Shown in pieces: positions 18,267 to 28,724 of a stretch of 64,000 bases of DNA. The notes under the pieces are model-generated. The model did no database searches, was not told the origin of the DNA, and saw only the letters and a list, made by a program, of their open reading frames with translations. Made by a program: the position numbers and the translations under genes. The stretch's first letter is position 1, and each line of letters opens with the position of its first letter. The stretch lies in NCBI RefSeq assembly GCF_000348985.1, contig NC_035931.1, forward strand, positions 310,001-374,000, read 5' to 3'. The stretch comes from Huiozyma naganishii CBS 8797. Lineage: Eukaryota; Ascomycota; Saccharomycetes; Saccharomycetales; Saccharomycetaceae.

Positions 18267-21200
18267 CTTCGACTACCGAAACTTCTAGTGATATATCGCT
18301 ATCCGATTTGGATTCTGAGATGATACATATCCAAATGAACAACTATGATTCGTATATGTGCAAACCGTCTACTCTGTTGGATACCAATCACGGGACTAGT
18401 TTGCCTTTGAATAAATACGAATATGTTCCTGTCATCAGAATATATGGGAATATACCGAGCGGACATCAGACGCTGTGCCATGTGCATGGCATCTTCCCGT
18501 ATATATTTATACCATATGATGGAGAGTTCAAGAACGAAACGTCAACCATAGTAAATCAAAAATGTACGCAGTTACATCTAACGCTGGAAAATCGTATACG
18601 AGTACTGTTCTTTCAAAACAAAAAATCCAAGAACCAAGATAAAGGACCTGGATACAACTCTGGAGAGAAACCAGAAAGCCCCATCAACCAGCTTGGGAAT
18701 TTGAAATATATTGCCAATGTTTCTGTTGTAAAGGGAATGCCATTTTATGGATATCATACTAACTGGTCATTGTTTTACAAAATATGTTTGCTGAATCCGT
18801 CTCATGTTCATAGAGTGACAGATTTGATAAGAAATGGCGCCGCCTTAAATTCGGACATTGAAGTGTTCGAAGCACACATACCTTACATTCTCCAGTTTTT
18901 GACTGATTTTAATCTATTTGGTTGTTATTGGATCAAGCTTCAGAAATGCTATTTCAGACAACCAGTATTGAATGAACTCCTAGACATCAATAATCTAACG
19001 ATGACACAGGAGCTAGATCAATTTCTAGCCAAATTTGTCAAAGACGGATTTAACGTTTTGCACAATGCTGAGTTTCGAAGAGTTGGGAATGGGTTACTTG
19101 AGATGGATATTTTACCAAATTTCATACGCAACATCGATGAACTGCACCACACGGATATCCAACGAGTATTTTACAGAAAATCGGAAGATAAAGAGGAACC
19201 AGATAAAACCCAATATGTCACATCCACAAAGAGAATGGCCACGGATATAGCAGTATTGAGACAAATGGTTGGATTGAAGAAATACAGAGTGGCACCAGAT
19301 GTCGAAAGATTATCAGATTTCAATGCGGACTGGCAGTATTCGAAGGAGAATAAGAACTTATATGATAAGGCAATGAATTGTACAAACGCTTTATTTAATG
19401 AGACGAGTAGTATGGACGATTTTATGAAGAATAAAGATGTATATGCAAACGTCCCACGACCATTTGAATCTCTGCCAGATTTATGGCCACAGGAACCAGA
19501 TGTTTTACGGAAACCACCACATAGTCAGATGGGACCACCGGCTACTGTAAGTAACAACACGGTCCCTCAGGAGACCTACCATGGAACCCATGATGAACAA
19601 CATAATGAAATGCAATTGGATGATAATCTCAATAAGAATGAGACCGATCCTTTTGATGAACCTGATGATCTAGGTGACCTTGGCGAGTCAAATAAAATGT
19701 ATGAAGATGTATCGTTGACTCAGAAGTTCTCTATGGACAAGGAATTAACTCAGTCCATGGCGAAGAAAAAGGAAAACCATCTTCCGAGGGAACCTAACCT
19801 CCATTCTACTAGCGAAGTAATCAAAAGGAAAGGTATAGTAAGTAAACGGAAAACTTCAAATGCCGGTCATTCTACCTATATCTTCAAAAAACCAAAGGTA
19901 GACTTTAAGACAATATTAGATGATCTCTGTGACCAAGGACACCCGAAAATCGATTACCAGGATCCATATTTTAGTAACCCCATAGACCTTGAAGAAAAAC
20001 CGTATGTTTACGCGGGAAAAAGGTTTGAGATTACATCTACTCACTTGAGCGATCGTATACCCATTACGTTTAACTCTGATAGTATTGTTTCCAAATCCAA
20101 GACTGTAACTAAATTGTTCAATACTTGGAAGTACATTAAGAAACCACCTTCTTTCCAAAAAGTAACGAACGAATGTAAGGAGCAAAGGATTAAGAAAGAC
20201 CAGTCACAAATTGAGAAATATTCGGACTCCAAATTTGGATACAAGTACAAGAGCCCTGGTTCCTATAAGAAGAAAGAGAAAAAAATACACGATCAATTAA
20301 CTCACATGTCACTCGAAGTGCATGTTAATACAAGAGGTGATAAGAACCCAGACCCATTAATAGACGAAGTAGTGATCATTTTTTGGTGCATTGACAATGA
20401 AACATATCCTTTCGAGCTACCTTTAGAAACCGAAGGAATAATGTGTGTCATCGACGATTTTTCTAATAAACACCAAATGACCAAAATTGAACAAGCTTGT
20501 CATCCCCTGACTGTGGCATTTTACGAAAAGGAGTTTGACATGTTTGATGCGTTGACAGACCTTGTTTTGCTTTTCGATCCCGACATATTGTCAGGCTTTG
20601 AGGTCCATATGTCTTCATGGGGCTATATCATCGACCGTTGCAACAAAATTCATAAATTTGATTTTATATCTGAACTTGCCCGAACCTCGCAGCAGAGAAA
20701 ATCAAAGGGCAAAGATGCATGGGGACATAACCACTCTACCGACATTACAATTACTGGTAGACATATGCTGAATATTTGGAGGTTAATGAGATCTAATTTG
20801 ACACTGACACAATATACTATTGAGAATATAGCATACCATCTTCTTCATTACAGGTTACCTCGCTATTCTTATAAAAGCTTAACTTGCATGTGGAATGTTA
20901 ATGAGATGGTCAGTAGCTTGAAAACAGTGATAATGTACTGGCAAACTCGGGTGCGAATCAATATCGAAATACTGACAAAAGATGATTTTATAGCTCGGAC
21001 AACAGAATTTTCAAGGTTATTAGGAATTGATTTTCACTCTGTGTACCATAGAGGATCACAATATAGAGTAGAATCGTTTCTAAGGAGAATTTGTGGATCG
21101 GAAAACTTCCTTTTATTATCACCAAGTAAAATAGCGGTTAAAGAACAAAAGGCGCTAGAGTGTGTTCCGTTGATAATGGAGCCGGAATCGGCATTTTACA

Positions 21201-22807
21201 AGAGCCCACTGGTAGTTCTGGATTTCCAGTCATTGTATCCATCTGTAATGGTCGCACAAAATTATTGCTACTCTACCATGATTGGAAAGGTAGGAGATTT
21301 AAATTTAGAAGACAACAAGATAGGAGTAACTAAAGTTCATTTGGAAAAAGGAGTACTGAAAATTTTAAAGGATGACGTTAATATATCCCCAAATGGCATT
21401 GTTTATGTGAAACCCGATATTAGGAAATCAATGCTTGCTAAAATGCTAACCGAGATCCTTGATTTGAGAGTGATGGTTAAAAAAACTATGTCACAACTTG
21501 ACGATCCACCGGCGTCTTTGAAAAAACAACTGAACAATAGACAAGTGGCTTTAAAGCTTCTGGCAAATGTAACATACGGTTATACTTCTGCTTCGTTTTC
21601 TGGCAGAATGCCTTGCTCAGAATTGGCAGACAGTATTGTTCAAACAGGAAGAGAGATATTGCAGAAAGCTATCGATTTGATTGAGATGAACGATCATTGG
21701 GGTGCCAAAGTTGTTTATGGCGATACTGACAGTTTGTTTGTTTATCTCCCAGGTAAAAGCAAAGAGGATGCGTTTAGAATTGGTGAAGAAATATCCATTG
21801 CAGTCAGCAAGGCAAACCCAGCTCCAATTTTTTTGAAATTTGAAAAGGTTTATCATCCAAGCATTTTGGTTAGTAAAAAAAGGTACGTTGGGTATGCATT
21901 CGAGAAACGGAACCAAAAAGAGCCAATTTTTGACGCTAAGGGTATTGAGACTATTCGTCGTGATGGACACCCCGCCCAACAGAAAATTGTAGAAAAATCA
22001 CTACGACTGCTGTTTGATACAAAAGACTTGTCTGCAGTAAAGAAATACGTACAAGAACAATTCACAAAGATCGAAGAAAACAATGTTTCAATACAGGACT
22101 TCTGTTTTGCAAAGGAAGTCAAATTGGGAGCTTACAAAAGTGAGCAGACTGCTCCTCCTGGTGCTGTGGTGGCAGCCAGACAAAATGAACATGACCACCG
22201 GGCTCATCCGCAGTACAAAGAGAGAATACCGTATGTCGTAATAAGGGGTAAGGCAGGGGATACCTTGAGAAGTAGGAGTATTTCGCCGGCTGAATTTCTT
22301 GCCAATCCAAACTGCCTTCTCGATGCGGAGTATTATATCATGAAAACTTTGGTTCCACCTTTGTCAAGACTTTTCAATATTATGGGTATAAATGTGACGG
22401 AATGGACGTACGATCTGACAAGATTTAACAGACACAGTGCAGTTGGGAATAAACTGACAGACAATGTAGGTACATCCCAACTGTGTACAAACTGCTCAAC
22501 CAATGTCATCTCATCTGAAAATTCATTACTGTGCTTGAAATGCGAACAGGATAGAAGTGGGACGGTAGCTAACTTATTGATCGATAAGCTTTCTCGAGTA
22601 GAAACGATGTCAAGGTTGGACACGGTATGCAGAGTTTGCTCTTACAAATACAGTAGAGATGCCAGTTATCAAGGGGAGAGTTTTGCACGTAGTTGCGAGT
22701 CATACGATTGTCCGATTTACTACCAAAGAATCAAGGCGGATCGGAAACTTATTGATAACAATGCCATTAGGAAGCAAATGTTACTGGAATCCCTAAATGA
22801 CTGGTAA
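18263..22807 (+). CDS. REV3: DNA polymerase zeta catalytic subunit Rev3
   Basis: B-family translesion polymerase responsible for most damage-induced mutagenesis; partners Rev7 and Pol31/Pol32. Length 1514 aa against 1504 in S. cerevisiae. Seen in order: an N-terminal domain (HVHGIFPYIFIPYDGEF, about residues 74-90), a long variable linker, the exonuclease-like fold (DILSGFEVHMSSWGYI), polymerase motif A (DFQSLYPS), motif B (LKLLANVTYGYTSASFSGRM), motif C (YGDTDS), and two C-terminal cysteine pairs/clusters (CTNCS with CLKC; CRVC with CESYDC), the last being the Fe-S/accessory-subunit-binding module. All polymerase acidic residues are intact. The ending SLNDW is conserved. Divergent from ATG29. 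Confidence 0.98.
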   Translation: MTSTTETSSDISLSDLDSEMIHIQMNNYDSYMCKPSTLLDTNHGTSLPLNKYEYVPVIRIYGNIPSGHQTLCHVHGIFPYIFIPYDGEFKNETSTIVNQKCTQLHLTLENRIRVLFFQNKKSKNQDKGPGYNSGEKPESPINQLGNLKYIANVSVVKGMPFYGYHTNWSLFYKICLLNPSHVHRVTDLIRNGAALNSDIEVFEAHIPYILQFLTDFNLFGCYWIKLQKCYFRQPVLNELLDINNLTMTQELDQFLAKFVKDGFNVLHNAEFRRVGNGLLEMDILPNFIRNIDELHHTDIQRVFYRKSEDKEEPDKTQYVTSTKRMATDIAVLRQMVGLKKYRVAPDVERLSDFNADWQYSKENKNLYDKAMNCTNALFNETSSMDDFMKNKDVYANVPRPFESLPDLWPQEPDVLRKPPHSQMGPPATVSNNTVPQETYHGTHDEQHNEMQLDDNLNKNETDPFDEPDDLGDLGESNKMYEDVSLTQKFSMDKELTQSMAKKKENHLPREPNLHSTSEVIKRKGIVSKRKTSNAGHSTYIFKKPKVDFKTILDDLCDQGHPKIDYQDPYFSNPIDLEEKPYVYAGKRFEITSTHLSDRIPITFNSDSIVSKSKTVTKLFNTWKYIKKPPSFQKVTNECKEQRIKKDQSQIEKYSDSKFGYKYKSPGSYKKKEKKIHDQLTHMSLEVHVNTRGDKNPDPLIDEVVIIFWCIDNETYPFELPLETEGIMCVIDDFSNKHQMTKIEQACHPLTVAFYEKEFDMFDALTDLVLLFDPDILSGFEVHMSSWGYIIDRCNKIHKFDFISELARTSQQRKSKGKDAWGHNHSTDITITGRHMLNIWRLMRSNLTLTQYTIENIAYHLLHYRLPRYSYKSLTCMWNVNEMVSSLKTVIMYWQTRVRINIEILTKDDFIARTTEFSRLLGIDFHSVYHRGSQYRVESFLRRICGSENFLLLSPSKIAVKEQKALECVPLIMEPESAFYKSPLVVLDFQSLYPSVMVAQNYCYSTMIGKVGDLNLEDNKIGVTKVHLEKGVLKILKDDVNISPNGIVYVKPDIRKSMLAKMLTEILDLRVMVKKTMSQLDDPPASLKKQLNNRQVALKLLANVTYGYTSASFSGRMPCSELADSIVQTGREILQKAIDLIEMNDHWGAKVVYGDTDSLFVYLPGKSKEDAFRIGEEISIAVSKANPAPIFLKFEKVYHPSILVSKKRYVGYAFEKRNQKEPIFDAKGIETIRRDGHPAQQKIVEKSLRLLFDTKDLSAVKKYVQEQFTKIEENNVSIQDFCFAKEVKLGAYKSEQTAPPGAVVAARQNEHDHRAHPQYKERIPYVVIRGKAGDTLRSRSISPAEFLANPNCLLDAEYYIMKTLVPPLSRLFNIMGINVTEWTYDLTRFNRHSAVGNKLTDNVGTSQLCTNCSTNVISSENSLLCLKCEQDRSGTVANLLIDKLSRVETMSRLDTVCRVCSYKYSRDASYQGESFARSCESYDCPIYYQRIKADRKLIDNNAIRKQMLLESLNDW

Positions 22808-22878
22808 ACCACATTTCACAATTTCGGCGGTCCCGTGTTATGTCTTATACACAATGAATATAAAGTAATGTTACTATG

Positions 22879-24213
22879 TTAGTTCCCGGAATTGCTATCG
22901 TTCTCACCTTCAAGCTGTTCAACCCTCGCCATGCTCTTCTTGTACAGGGTCGCGGGTACCAATAACAATAGTATGAACACGACGATATTCTTTACTTTCC
23001 TCGATTCGGGTCCCTTCTTTTCGGGATCGTATAGTTTCTTGAAGACAAGCTTTTCATTAGCGTTGTAAATATTCCCTACTAAAACCCAACTGTTATTCTC
23101 GTATTTTTTAACTACAGCAGAAATTTCATCCGGGGTGTAATGTGAACTGTTTACGATACCCAAGTACCCACGTTGGCCCAAGTTATAAGGTATACGGCCG
23201 TCTTTGTTTTTTAGTAATGATTCTTCACCACGTTTCATATCGTATATCATGAATTCCTCGTTTGATGCAGTAGTATTGACCTTGGAGGAATCGAACAACC
23301 GATTCCATCCTTTTACCATTTTCGTGAATGGGTTGCTATTTACAAAATACCTTTGGAGTACGGACTGCCCGGCCAATAGTGGTTTGTTTTCTTGGGCAAA
23401 CTGATTCCAATTATAAATCTTCTCTTGCTCTCTTATTACATGTTGCTTTTGTTCTTTCTCTTCTTCAACCTTCTTCAGGTACCGTTCTAACGCGAGTATG
23501 TTTATGTTTCTGTCCTCCACCACATCATGATCTCTAGGTTTGTTTGAGAATTCATCTGCCTCCTCTATAATGTTACTCAGTACCTGATATAGTTCATTTG
23601 TTTTGTGGGACTTTTTCAGCAATTGACGTTCAAGTCTGTCCAGTATTTGTTCAATATTGACGTTCTTGCTCTTGTGGATATCCAGTGGTATGGATTTTAT
23701 TGGTCCGGTCCTCTTACTCGACTGTGGTATATCAACTTTATTCGGTTCAGCTACATTTGTTGTCTGACAGCTGGCAAATGACACAATTCCTTCATATAAC
23801 TGGTCATCTTTGATTCTATTTTGTAGTATCAACTGATAGAGGACCCCAGTACTTCTGGTTCCATTGTTGGCGTCCCTTTTACTACCGTATTTTTCCACTA
23901 TGGTCGTGCTCAACTTATCAAAGTGAGATTGTACAGGCTTATCACCTTTGACTGATTTCGGAGAGTGGTTCTTTTCTCTCAAGATCTTCTTAAACTGGTT
24001 TACAACCGTCTTTTTGGGTAGTTTAGCATTGAATAGCGTATCCAATCTCTCTTGATCGGTATTCATGTTTATGGACTTCGGCAGGGATTTATTACCATGG
24101 TTGTTATGGTAATTGCGCAGAGGGATTGTCCCTCTTAAGTAAAGTGCTGACCAGGATATATTCGGGAGGCATATACTAGAAGTTCGAAGAAGGGCAATTC
24201 TTTTACCACACAT
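22879..24213 (-). CDS. MRX4: Mitochondrial protein Mrx4
   Basis: Protein associated with mitochondrial ribosomes/expressome in S. cerevisiae (YPL168W). From the ATG at 24213 the product is 444 aa (S. cerevisiae 430). A Cys/Arg-rich N-terminus lacking acidic residues (MCGKRIALLRTSS) looks like a matrix presequence. A charged, partly coiled-coil middle holds YLKKVEEEKEQKQHVIREQEK, and there is one C-terminal hydrophobic segment (IVVFILLLLVPATLY) followed by a short acidic tail. An in-frame TTG at 24264 is an unlikely start. Identity comes mainly from its place convergent to REV3 and upstream of the MEX67 region, plus length and layout. Confidence 0.82.
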   Translation of the reverse strand: MCGKRIALLRTSSICLPNISWSALYLRGTIPLRNYHNNHGNKSLPKSINMNTDQERLDTLFNAKLPKKTVVNQFKKILREKNHSPKSVKGDKPVQSHFDKLSTTIVEKYGSKRDANNGTRSTGVLYQLILQNRIKDDQLYEGIVSFASCQTTNVAEPNKVDIPQSSKRTGPIKSIPLDIHKSKNVNIEQILDRLERQLLKKSHKTNELYQVLSNIIEEADEFSNKPRDHDVVEDRNINILALERYLKKVEEEKEQKQHVIREQEKIYNWNQFAQENKPLLAGQSVLQRYFVNSNPFTKMVKGWNRLFDSSKVNTTASNEEFMIYDMKRGEESLLKNKDGRIPYNLGQRGYLGIVNSSHYTPDEISAVVKKYENNSWVLVGNIYNANEKLVFKKLYDPEKKGPESRKVKNIVVFILLLLVPATLYKKSMARVEQLEGENDSNSGN

Positions 24214-24572
24214 GTCGCTGCGCTGCAAAAATAGCACCCTGGTTGTGAGAACGGTCCGTATCAAGTGGGTTTGCAGCAGCTAAGTTGCTCTACGTATGAG
24301 CTGTCCACCCCGCCTCAAAGCAACTGGGTAAACTATTCACAGGTTTTCACGATCTAACTAAACACATTGCTATTCGGCAACGAACGATAAAACGAGAAAG
24401 CGGCTTTAGACAAGAATACCTGCCATCTGCAGGACTGTGTTCGGGACAGGCATTGGTGGACCAAGAGGTGCAGTTCGCTCTCTAGCTGAGTTATAAAGCA
24501 ATATTATAAATATCTATATACTTATTGGTGTGCGTTCCCTCGGGAACTGTCTATCGTTTACCTGCGAAAGGT
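24214..24572. other. MRX4-SEC63 spacer, 359 bp
   Basis: Upstream region of MRX4 and 3' flank of SEC63, both on the minus strand. It contains an AT-rich TATA-like stretch (about 24495-24520) that probably serves SEC63 3'-end formation. No tRNA B-box or other gene seen. Confidence 0.5.
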
Positions 24573-26525
24573 TTAGCCTGTGGCATCCTCTTCGACCTCC
24601 GTGTCTGTGTCTATATCGGTGTAATTGCTGTCCGATTCGTCGTCGTTTTCATCATCGTCGTCGTTCTCGGAGTCCGACGCATCGTACACGTCATCTGCAA
24701 CCTCAAGTTTAGGAGGATCGCGGACGTTCATCGTCATCGTTATATCGATATCGGACCCGAAATAGTCTGTGGACTTGACGATGACTCTGAAGAAGTACTT
24801 GCCGTTCGCTGGTGGAGCCTGGGTACCCAGTGGGATATTGATGGTGCCAATCTCCCAGTCTTCTGGGTTGAATTCTGCGTCGAGATCCTTGACCTTTAAT
24901 TTATCGAACTCGTTGGATAAGTTCTTCAGCGAAAACCTTTCGACGACGAATGGTGATTGTATGATCTTGTTGTCCTTTTGAGTGACCACTAGACAGCACC
25001 ATGCGTTGCGTCTCTTTACGGGGAACTTTGGTGCAAAGGAATACGGCATGATTGGTTGTTTGGAGGCCCTTGCGTATGGGTCCTTCATATCCTCGAAATC
25101 TTGGGATTCTTCAAATCTTTCCGATGGAAACTTTTCTGTGGTGATGATTTTATGCTTTGCGGACCGTACCAGCACTTTTAGTGAAATGTAGCAAACGGCC
25201 ATCGGAGTGACGTACTCTTCGCCGGGGACTATGAAGTCTGCCTTCAGTAACCTGAGGAATGGGATGTTGGAGGCGACTTGAATGGCCTGTTTCAAATGCG
25301 TTGAGTCAGTTATGCCTAAAGTTCCGCCTATTTTCGTCTCGTCCAGAGTGAACAGTTTACCCAACGTGTGGACATTTGCATCGGATTTCTTGTATTCTGC
25401 CTTGTTCACGTTTGGCAGTTGTAATATTTCACCGTCTGTGACGTGTGGGACAGCCTGGACAATACACTTGAAGGTGTCTAGCGTGACGGTGGCGACCTCG
25501 ACGTTTCTGAACCCTGTTGAGACGTCCAGTAGGCCGTACAACAACGAGTGGCATTTCGCGACGATCCTGTACTTGATTTCATTCTGGTCCCCACTATCCC
25601 TGCGGTTAAGGTGATCGTTCAACAGTTTTTCGAAAGTGGCTGCGTCCAGATTTGGGTAGAACTGTTTAAATTCCTCCGCATGGGACAACCATTTCAAAAT
25701 CAGTGCCACAGTGACTATCTCAGAAGGTTTATGGTTAACCAATCTATCAACGAAATAGGATGCGGTCTTGGTGGCGATCCCCTTCTTGGTGTACGACTGC
25801 GTCTTGCTCCACCATTTGGATACAATCACTGGTAAGACGAGCACAAACGAAAGAATGTACAGTGTGACAATAATCGGCGAAGACGTCGCGTCGACAAGGA
25901 AGCTGGGCAGCGCGATCCCGTGCGTTTCCGACTGCGGGCCGTCTGGATGCCCGTACGTCAAGTAGTTGAATCTAATGAGTTCATCCGTGAGAGACTCGTA
26001 CGCCTTTGTAATCTGTACGTACTGTGCCTCCAGCCCTTCCCTATCCGCCTCGGACAGCCCCTTGGGCAGTTTATCCGGATGGAATTTCAGCGACAGTTTC
26101 CTGTACGCGGACTTGATGTCTTTGTCCGAGGCACTCGACGAGATGCCCAGCAGCTCGTACGGGTCGAACATGATCTTGGCAGACTCCCTGATGGCGTCGC
26201 TCGCCCCGATCCGTTGCACCAAGTACGCAACCAAAATCCACCCACTCACCAAAAGCAGCGTCCGTTTCTTGAACAAGACACTCCTCTTGCGCTGGAATTT
26301 CTTCCGGAACCGCACTATTTCGCTCTCCGTGAACTCATCGTTCAAGGACGCAAGCAATTGACCACCGTCTGCAGCTTTACCACCGCGAGAATCCTCACCA
26401 GACGGAGCCCAGACCAGATGGTAAACCTCGACCGCGGTCAGCGGAACGAGCGAGACCAGCAGAATGGTCAGCAGGAAAAAGGGCCATGTCTCGCTGGACT
26501 CGTCGTAATCGTAACTCAGCGCCAT
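24573..26525 (-). CDS. SEC63: ER translocon component Sec63
   Basis: Essential ER membrane protein that recruits the Hsp70 Kar2 to the Sec61 channel for post-translational import. The 650-aa product (S. cerevisiae 663) has a first TM (about 14-34), a second TM (LLLVSGWILVAYLVQRI), then a lumenal J domain with the HPD triad (SLKFHPDKLPKG, about residue 150), a third TM (PIIVTLYILSFVLVLPVIV), Brl/FN3-type cytosolic domains, and a strongly acidic tail that in S. cerevisiae binds Sec62. In S. cerevisiae it lies on chromosome XV (YOR254C); here it sits between two chromosome XVI genes, MRX4 and MEX67, the mark of an interleaved WGD track. Confidence 0.97.
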   Translation of the reverse strand: MALSYDYDESSETWPFFLLTILLVSLVPLTAVEVYHLVWAPSGEDSRGGKAADGGQLLASLNDEFTESEIVRFRKKFQRKRSVLFKKRTLLLVSGWILVAYLVQRIGASDAIRESAKIMFDPYELLGISSSASDKDIKSAYRKLSLKFHPDKLPKGLSEADREGLEAQYVQITKAYESLTDELIRFNYLTYGHPDGPQSETHGIALPSFLVDATSSPIIVTLYILSFVLVLPVIVSKWWSKTQSYTKKGIATKTASYFVDRLVNHKPSEIVTVALILKWLSHAEEFKQFYPNLDAATFEKLLNDHLNRRDSGDQNEIKYRIVAKCHSLLYGLLDVSTGFRNVEVATVTLDTFKCIVQAVPHVTDGEILQLPNVNKAEYKKSDANVHTLGKLFTLDETKIGGTLGITDSTHLKQAIQVASNIPFLRLLKADFIVPGEEYVTPMAVCYISLKVLVRSAKHKIITTEKFPSERFEESQDFEDMKDPYARASKQPIMPYSFAPKFPVKRRNAWCCLVVTQKDNKIIQSPFVVERFSLKNLSNEFDKLKVKDLDAEFNPEDWEIGTINIPLGTQAPPANGKYFFRVIVKSTDYFGSDIDITMTMNVRDPPKLEVADDVYDASDSENDDDDENDDESDSNYTDIDTDTEVEEDATG

Positions 26526-26933
26526 TTCACCTAGGAAGCTCTTCTGCTGCCCCTAACAACCAACAAAACCCTTTCAACCTCTCAACGGGCGCTGGTGCAA
26601 CGGTTCAAACGCACTCGAAAACACGTCTCGAAACTCATTTCAAATATCAGAAAATTTTTCAGTTCGTCGAAAGTGATATTTATTTTGCAGTTTTGGCTTC
26701 AAAAATCGGTTCAAAGTCATCGGATTCAGACGCGATGGACCCCTCCGGGGAGCGCTTTTGAGAGGTTGTTGAGGTCTGCAGAGCTAGGTCAGAAGTGCTT
26801 TGTGTTGGGATTTGTTTGGAATTGCTGTCTGCTTTTGAAGGGCTTTTTTTTGGCCTGTGTAACGGATTTGGATTGGATTCTTCATCCAGGGGACAGTTGT
26901 GATTTACAGGTAATTGTTGACCGAGCACGCGTC
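26526..26933. other. Divergent SEC63-MEX67 promoter region, 408 bp
   Basis: Contains an exact RRPE element (26650-26661, minus strand) and a PAC-like GCGATG (26732-26737), a pairing typical of ribosome-biogenesis promoters. The MEX67 frame stays open upstream to about 26595 without an in-frame ATG. Confidence 0.5.
26650..26661 (-). promoter_or_regulatory. RRPE element (Stb3-type site)
   Basis: Minus strand reads TGAAAAATTTTC, an exact match to the RRPE consensus [15 protein letters not shown]-like GCGATG is about 70 bp away. Likely serves MEX67 and/or SEC63. Confidence 0.5.
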
Positions 26934-28724
26934 ATGGACGGTTTCCGTAATGGTACGGTGGGCCAGAGACCTGTAGGAAGGATGAAAGTTGGCGTGCGAA
27001 ATTGGCAGAATGCCACTTTGCCCGATTTGGTGAACTTTGTATCGAGAAACACAGGGATTGCATTGCTGGACCCGATCGTAGAGGGCCCACTCGTGATAGG
27101 GTACGTTGCGACGCCAATGCAGGCGGACCAACTGGTGCGATGGAGCGGTGTGAATTTTGCTGGTGGGAATCTGGTGTTTGAGGCGATGGGAGCGGACACC
27201 GCGAACACGTCACACACGATAGAGTTTCTGCGCAGCGTAGTGCTGAAACGGTACGACCCGACGACGAGACTGCTCAACTTGGGTGACCTGTACAGCGACC
27301 CGGACTTGCAGCAGAAGGGGATGCTCTCCAGTGTCTCGACGCGGTCGAGGACAATTCCTGCATTGGTCAAGATAGCCTCCCAGGACCCCGCAGTGGTTGT
27401 CGAGAGTATAAACCTGGCAGGTAACAGACTGAAGGATTTGGCCTGTTTGGAGTCGCTGCCGGAAATGTTGCCCCGTTTGAAGAACCTGTGTCTGGCGAAT
27501 AACCTGCTGGCCTCCACGGGGCTGTTCGAGTTTTGGCGGCGCAAGTTCAGGGACTTGTCGGAACTGCTGATGGTGAACAACCCGGTGACGAAGTACCGCG
27601 GGTACAAATCCGACATGCTCGCCATATTCCCCAAACTGGTGATATTGGACAGCGTAGTCGTTAGAGACGCCACCAAAGTGGAGGCCGTGTACAAGTTCCC
27701 CTTCCCACCAGCACAGTTCTTCTTTGAGGACAACCAACTGGGACCAACCATCACAGACTTTGTCACCAACTTCCTCAACTGCTGGGACAGTGATAGGAAT
27801 CAGCTTATGGGGCTCTACATGGAGCAATCCCAGTTCTCTTTGTGTCTGGACTCCTCGGCAGTTGGTCGGAACGTCTCAGGAGCGGATCAGAGCCCACCTT
27901 TTGGTCATTACTTGACCCAATCGAGAAATACACTCAAAGTTAGCAGTGCGAAGACCTTGGAACAGAGACTAGGGTTTGGCCAGTCGCAGATCAGTACAAT
28001 CTTTAGATATCTGCCCCGCTCAAGGCACCATTTGTTGGAGCAACCGACAGAATACAAAATGGAATCCTTCTCGTTCCCACAGGTCAACGGGTTTGTGGTC
28101 TGTCTACATGGATACTTTGAGGAGACGGAAGCACCAGAACTGAAACAGGAAAGCAGTCCAGCTAAACCAGGAATGAGAACGAGAAGGTACGCTAACAACT
28201 TCAATTCGAATACGAAGACTAAACTAAGTAAAAAGAGCTTTGATAGAGTATGGACGATTGTACCAGTATCCAACGGCGGATTGGTGATAGCATCGGAACT
28301 CCTTACCGTGAGGGCGTACGCGCCGAACGCGTGGTCGATACCCCTGTCGCAGTCGAAGGACAGCTCTCTACTCACCTCTCCTCCCGCAGGGTATCAACCG
28401 CTTCCGTCGATAAGCGCCTCGGCATCACCGGGGATTCCGCCGCCAATGTCTGCTGGAACACCCATTACACCAACGGCAGCAGGCGGTGCAATGTCGCCCC
28501 CGACGGCAGTCGGAACAAGTATGTCAACATTCCAAATCCCACCAGATGTCCAAGCTCGTCTGAATCCAATGCAATTGGACACATTGGCGAAGATCCACCA
28601 ATTAACAAAGCTGAACGCAGAGTATACGTTCATGCTGGCAGAGCAAAGTGGCTGGAATTTGGAGGTCGCGATGACGAATTTCCAGAATAGTGCGGCCACA
28701 CTACCGGCAAATGCGTTTACCTGA
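26934..28724 (+). CDS. MEX67: mRNA export receptor Mex67
   Basis: Principal mRNA (and pre-60S) export factor, working with Mtr2 at the nuclear pore. The ATG at 26934 gives 596 aa, matching S. cerevisiae (599). A divergent RNA-binding N-domain (VGVRNWQNATLPDLVNFVSR) is followed by the GPLVIGY.. segment, leucine-rich repeats (SINLAGNRLKDL, KNLCLANNLL, ELLMVNNPVTKY), an NTF2-like Mtr2-binding domain (about 270-480, FVTNFLNCWD and INGFV-equivalent QVNGFVVCLHGYFEET), a Pro/Ala/Gly linker, and a C-terminal UBA domain (NAEYTFMLAEQSGWNLEVAM) that binds FG repeats. The frame is open 113 codons upstream, but without an ATG. Confidence 0.97.
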   Translation: MDGFRNGTVGQRPVGRMKVGVRNWQNATLPDLVNFVSRNTGIALLDPIVEGPLVIGYVATPMQADQLVRWSGVNFAGGNLVFEAMGADTANTSHTIEFLRSVVLKRYDPTTRLLNLGDLYSDPDLQQKGMLSSVSTRSRTIPALVKIASQDPAVVVESINLAGNRLKDLACLESLPEMLPRLKNLCLANNLLASTGLFEFWRRKFRDLSELLMVNNPVTKYRGYKSDMLAIFPKLVILDSVVVRDATKVEAVYKFPFPPAQFFFEDNQLGPTITDFVTNFLNCWDSDRNQLMGLYMEQSQFSLCLDSSAVGRNVSGADQSPPFGHYLTQSRNTLKVSSAKTLEQRLGFGQSQISTIFRYLPRSRHHLLEQPTEYKMESFSFPQVNGFVVCLHGYFEETEAPELKQESSPAKPGMRTRRYANNFNSNTKTKLSKKSFDRVWTIVPVSNGGLVIASELLTVRAYAPNAWSIPLSQSKDSSLLTSPPAGYQPLPSISASASPGIPPPMSAGTPITPTAAGGAMSPPTAVGTSMSTFQIPPDVQARLNPMQLDTLAKIHQLTKLNAEYTFMLAEQSGWNLEVAMTNFQNSAATLPANAFT

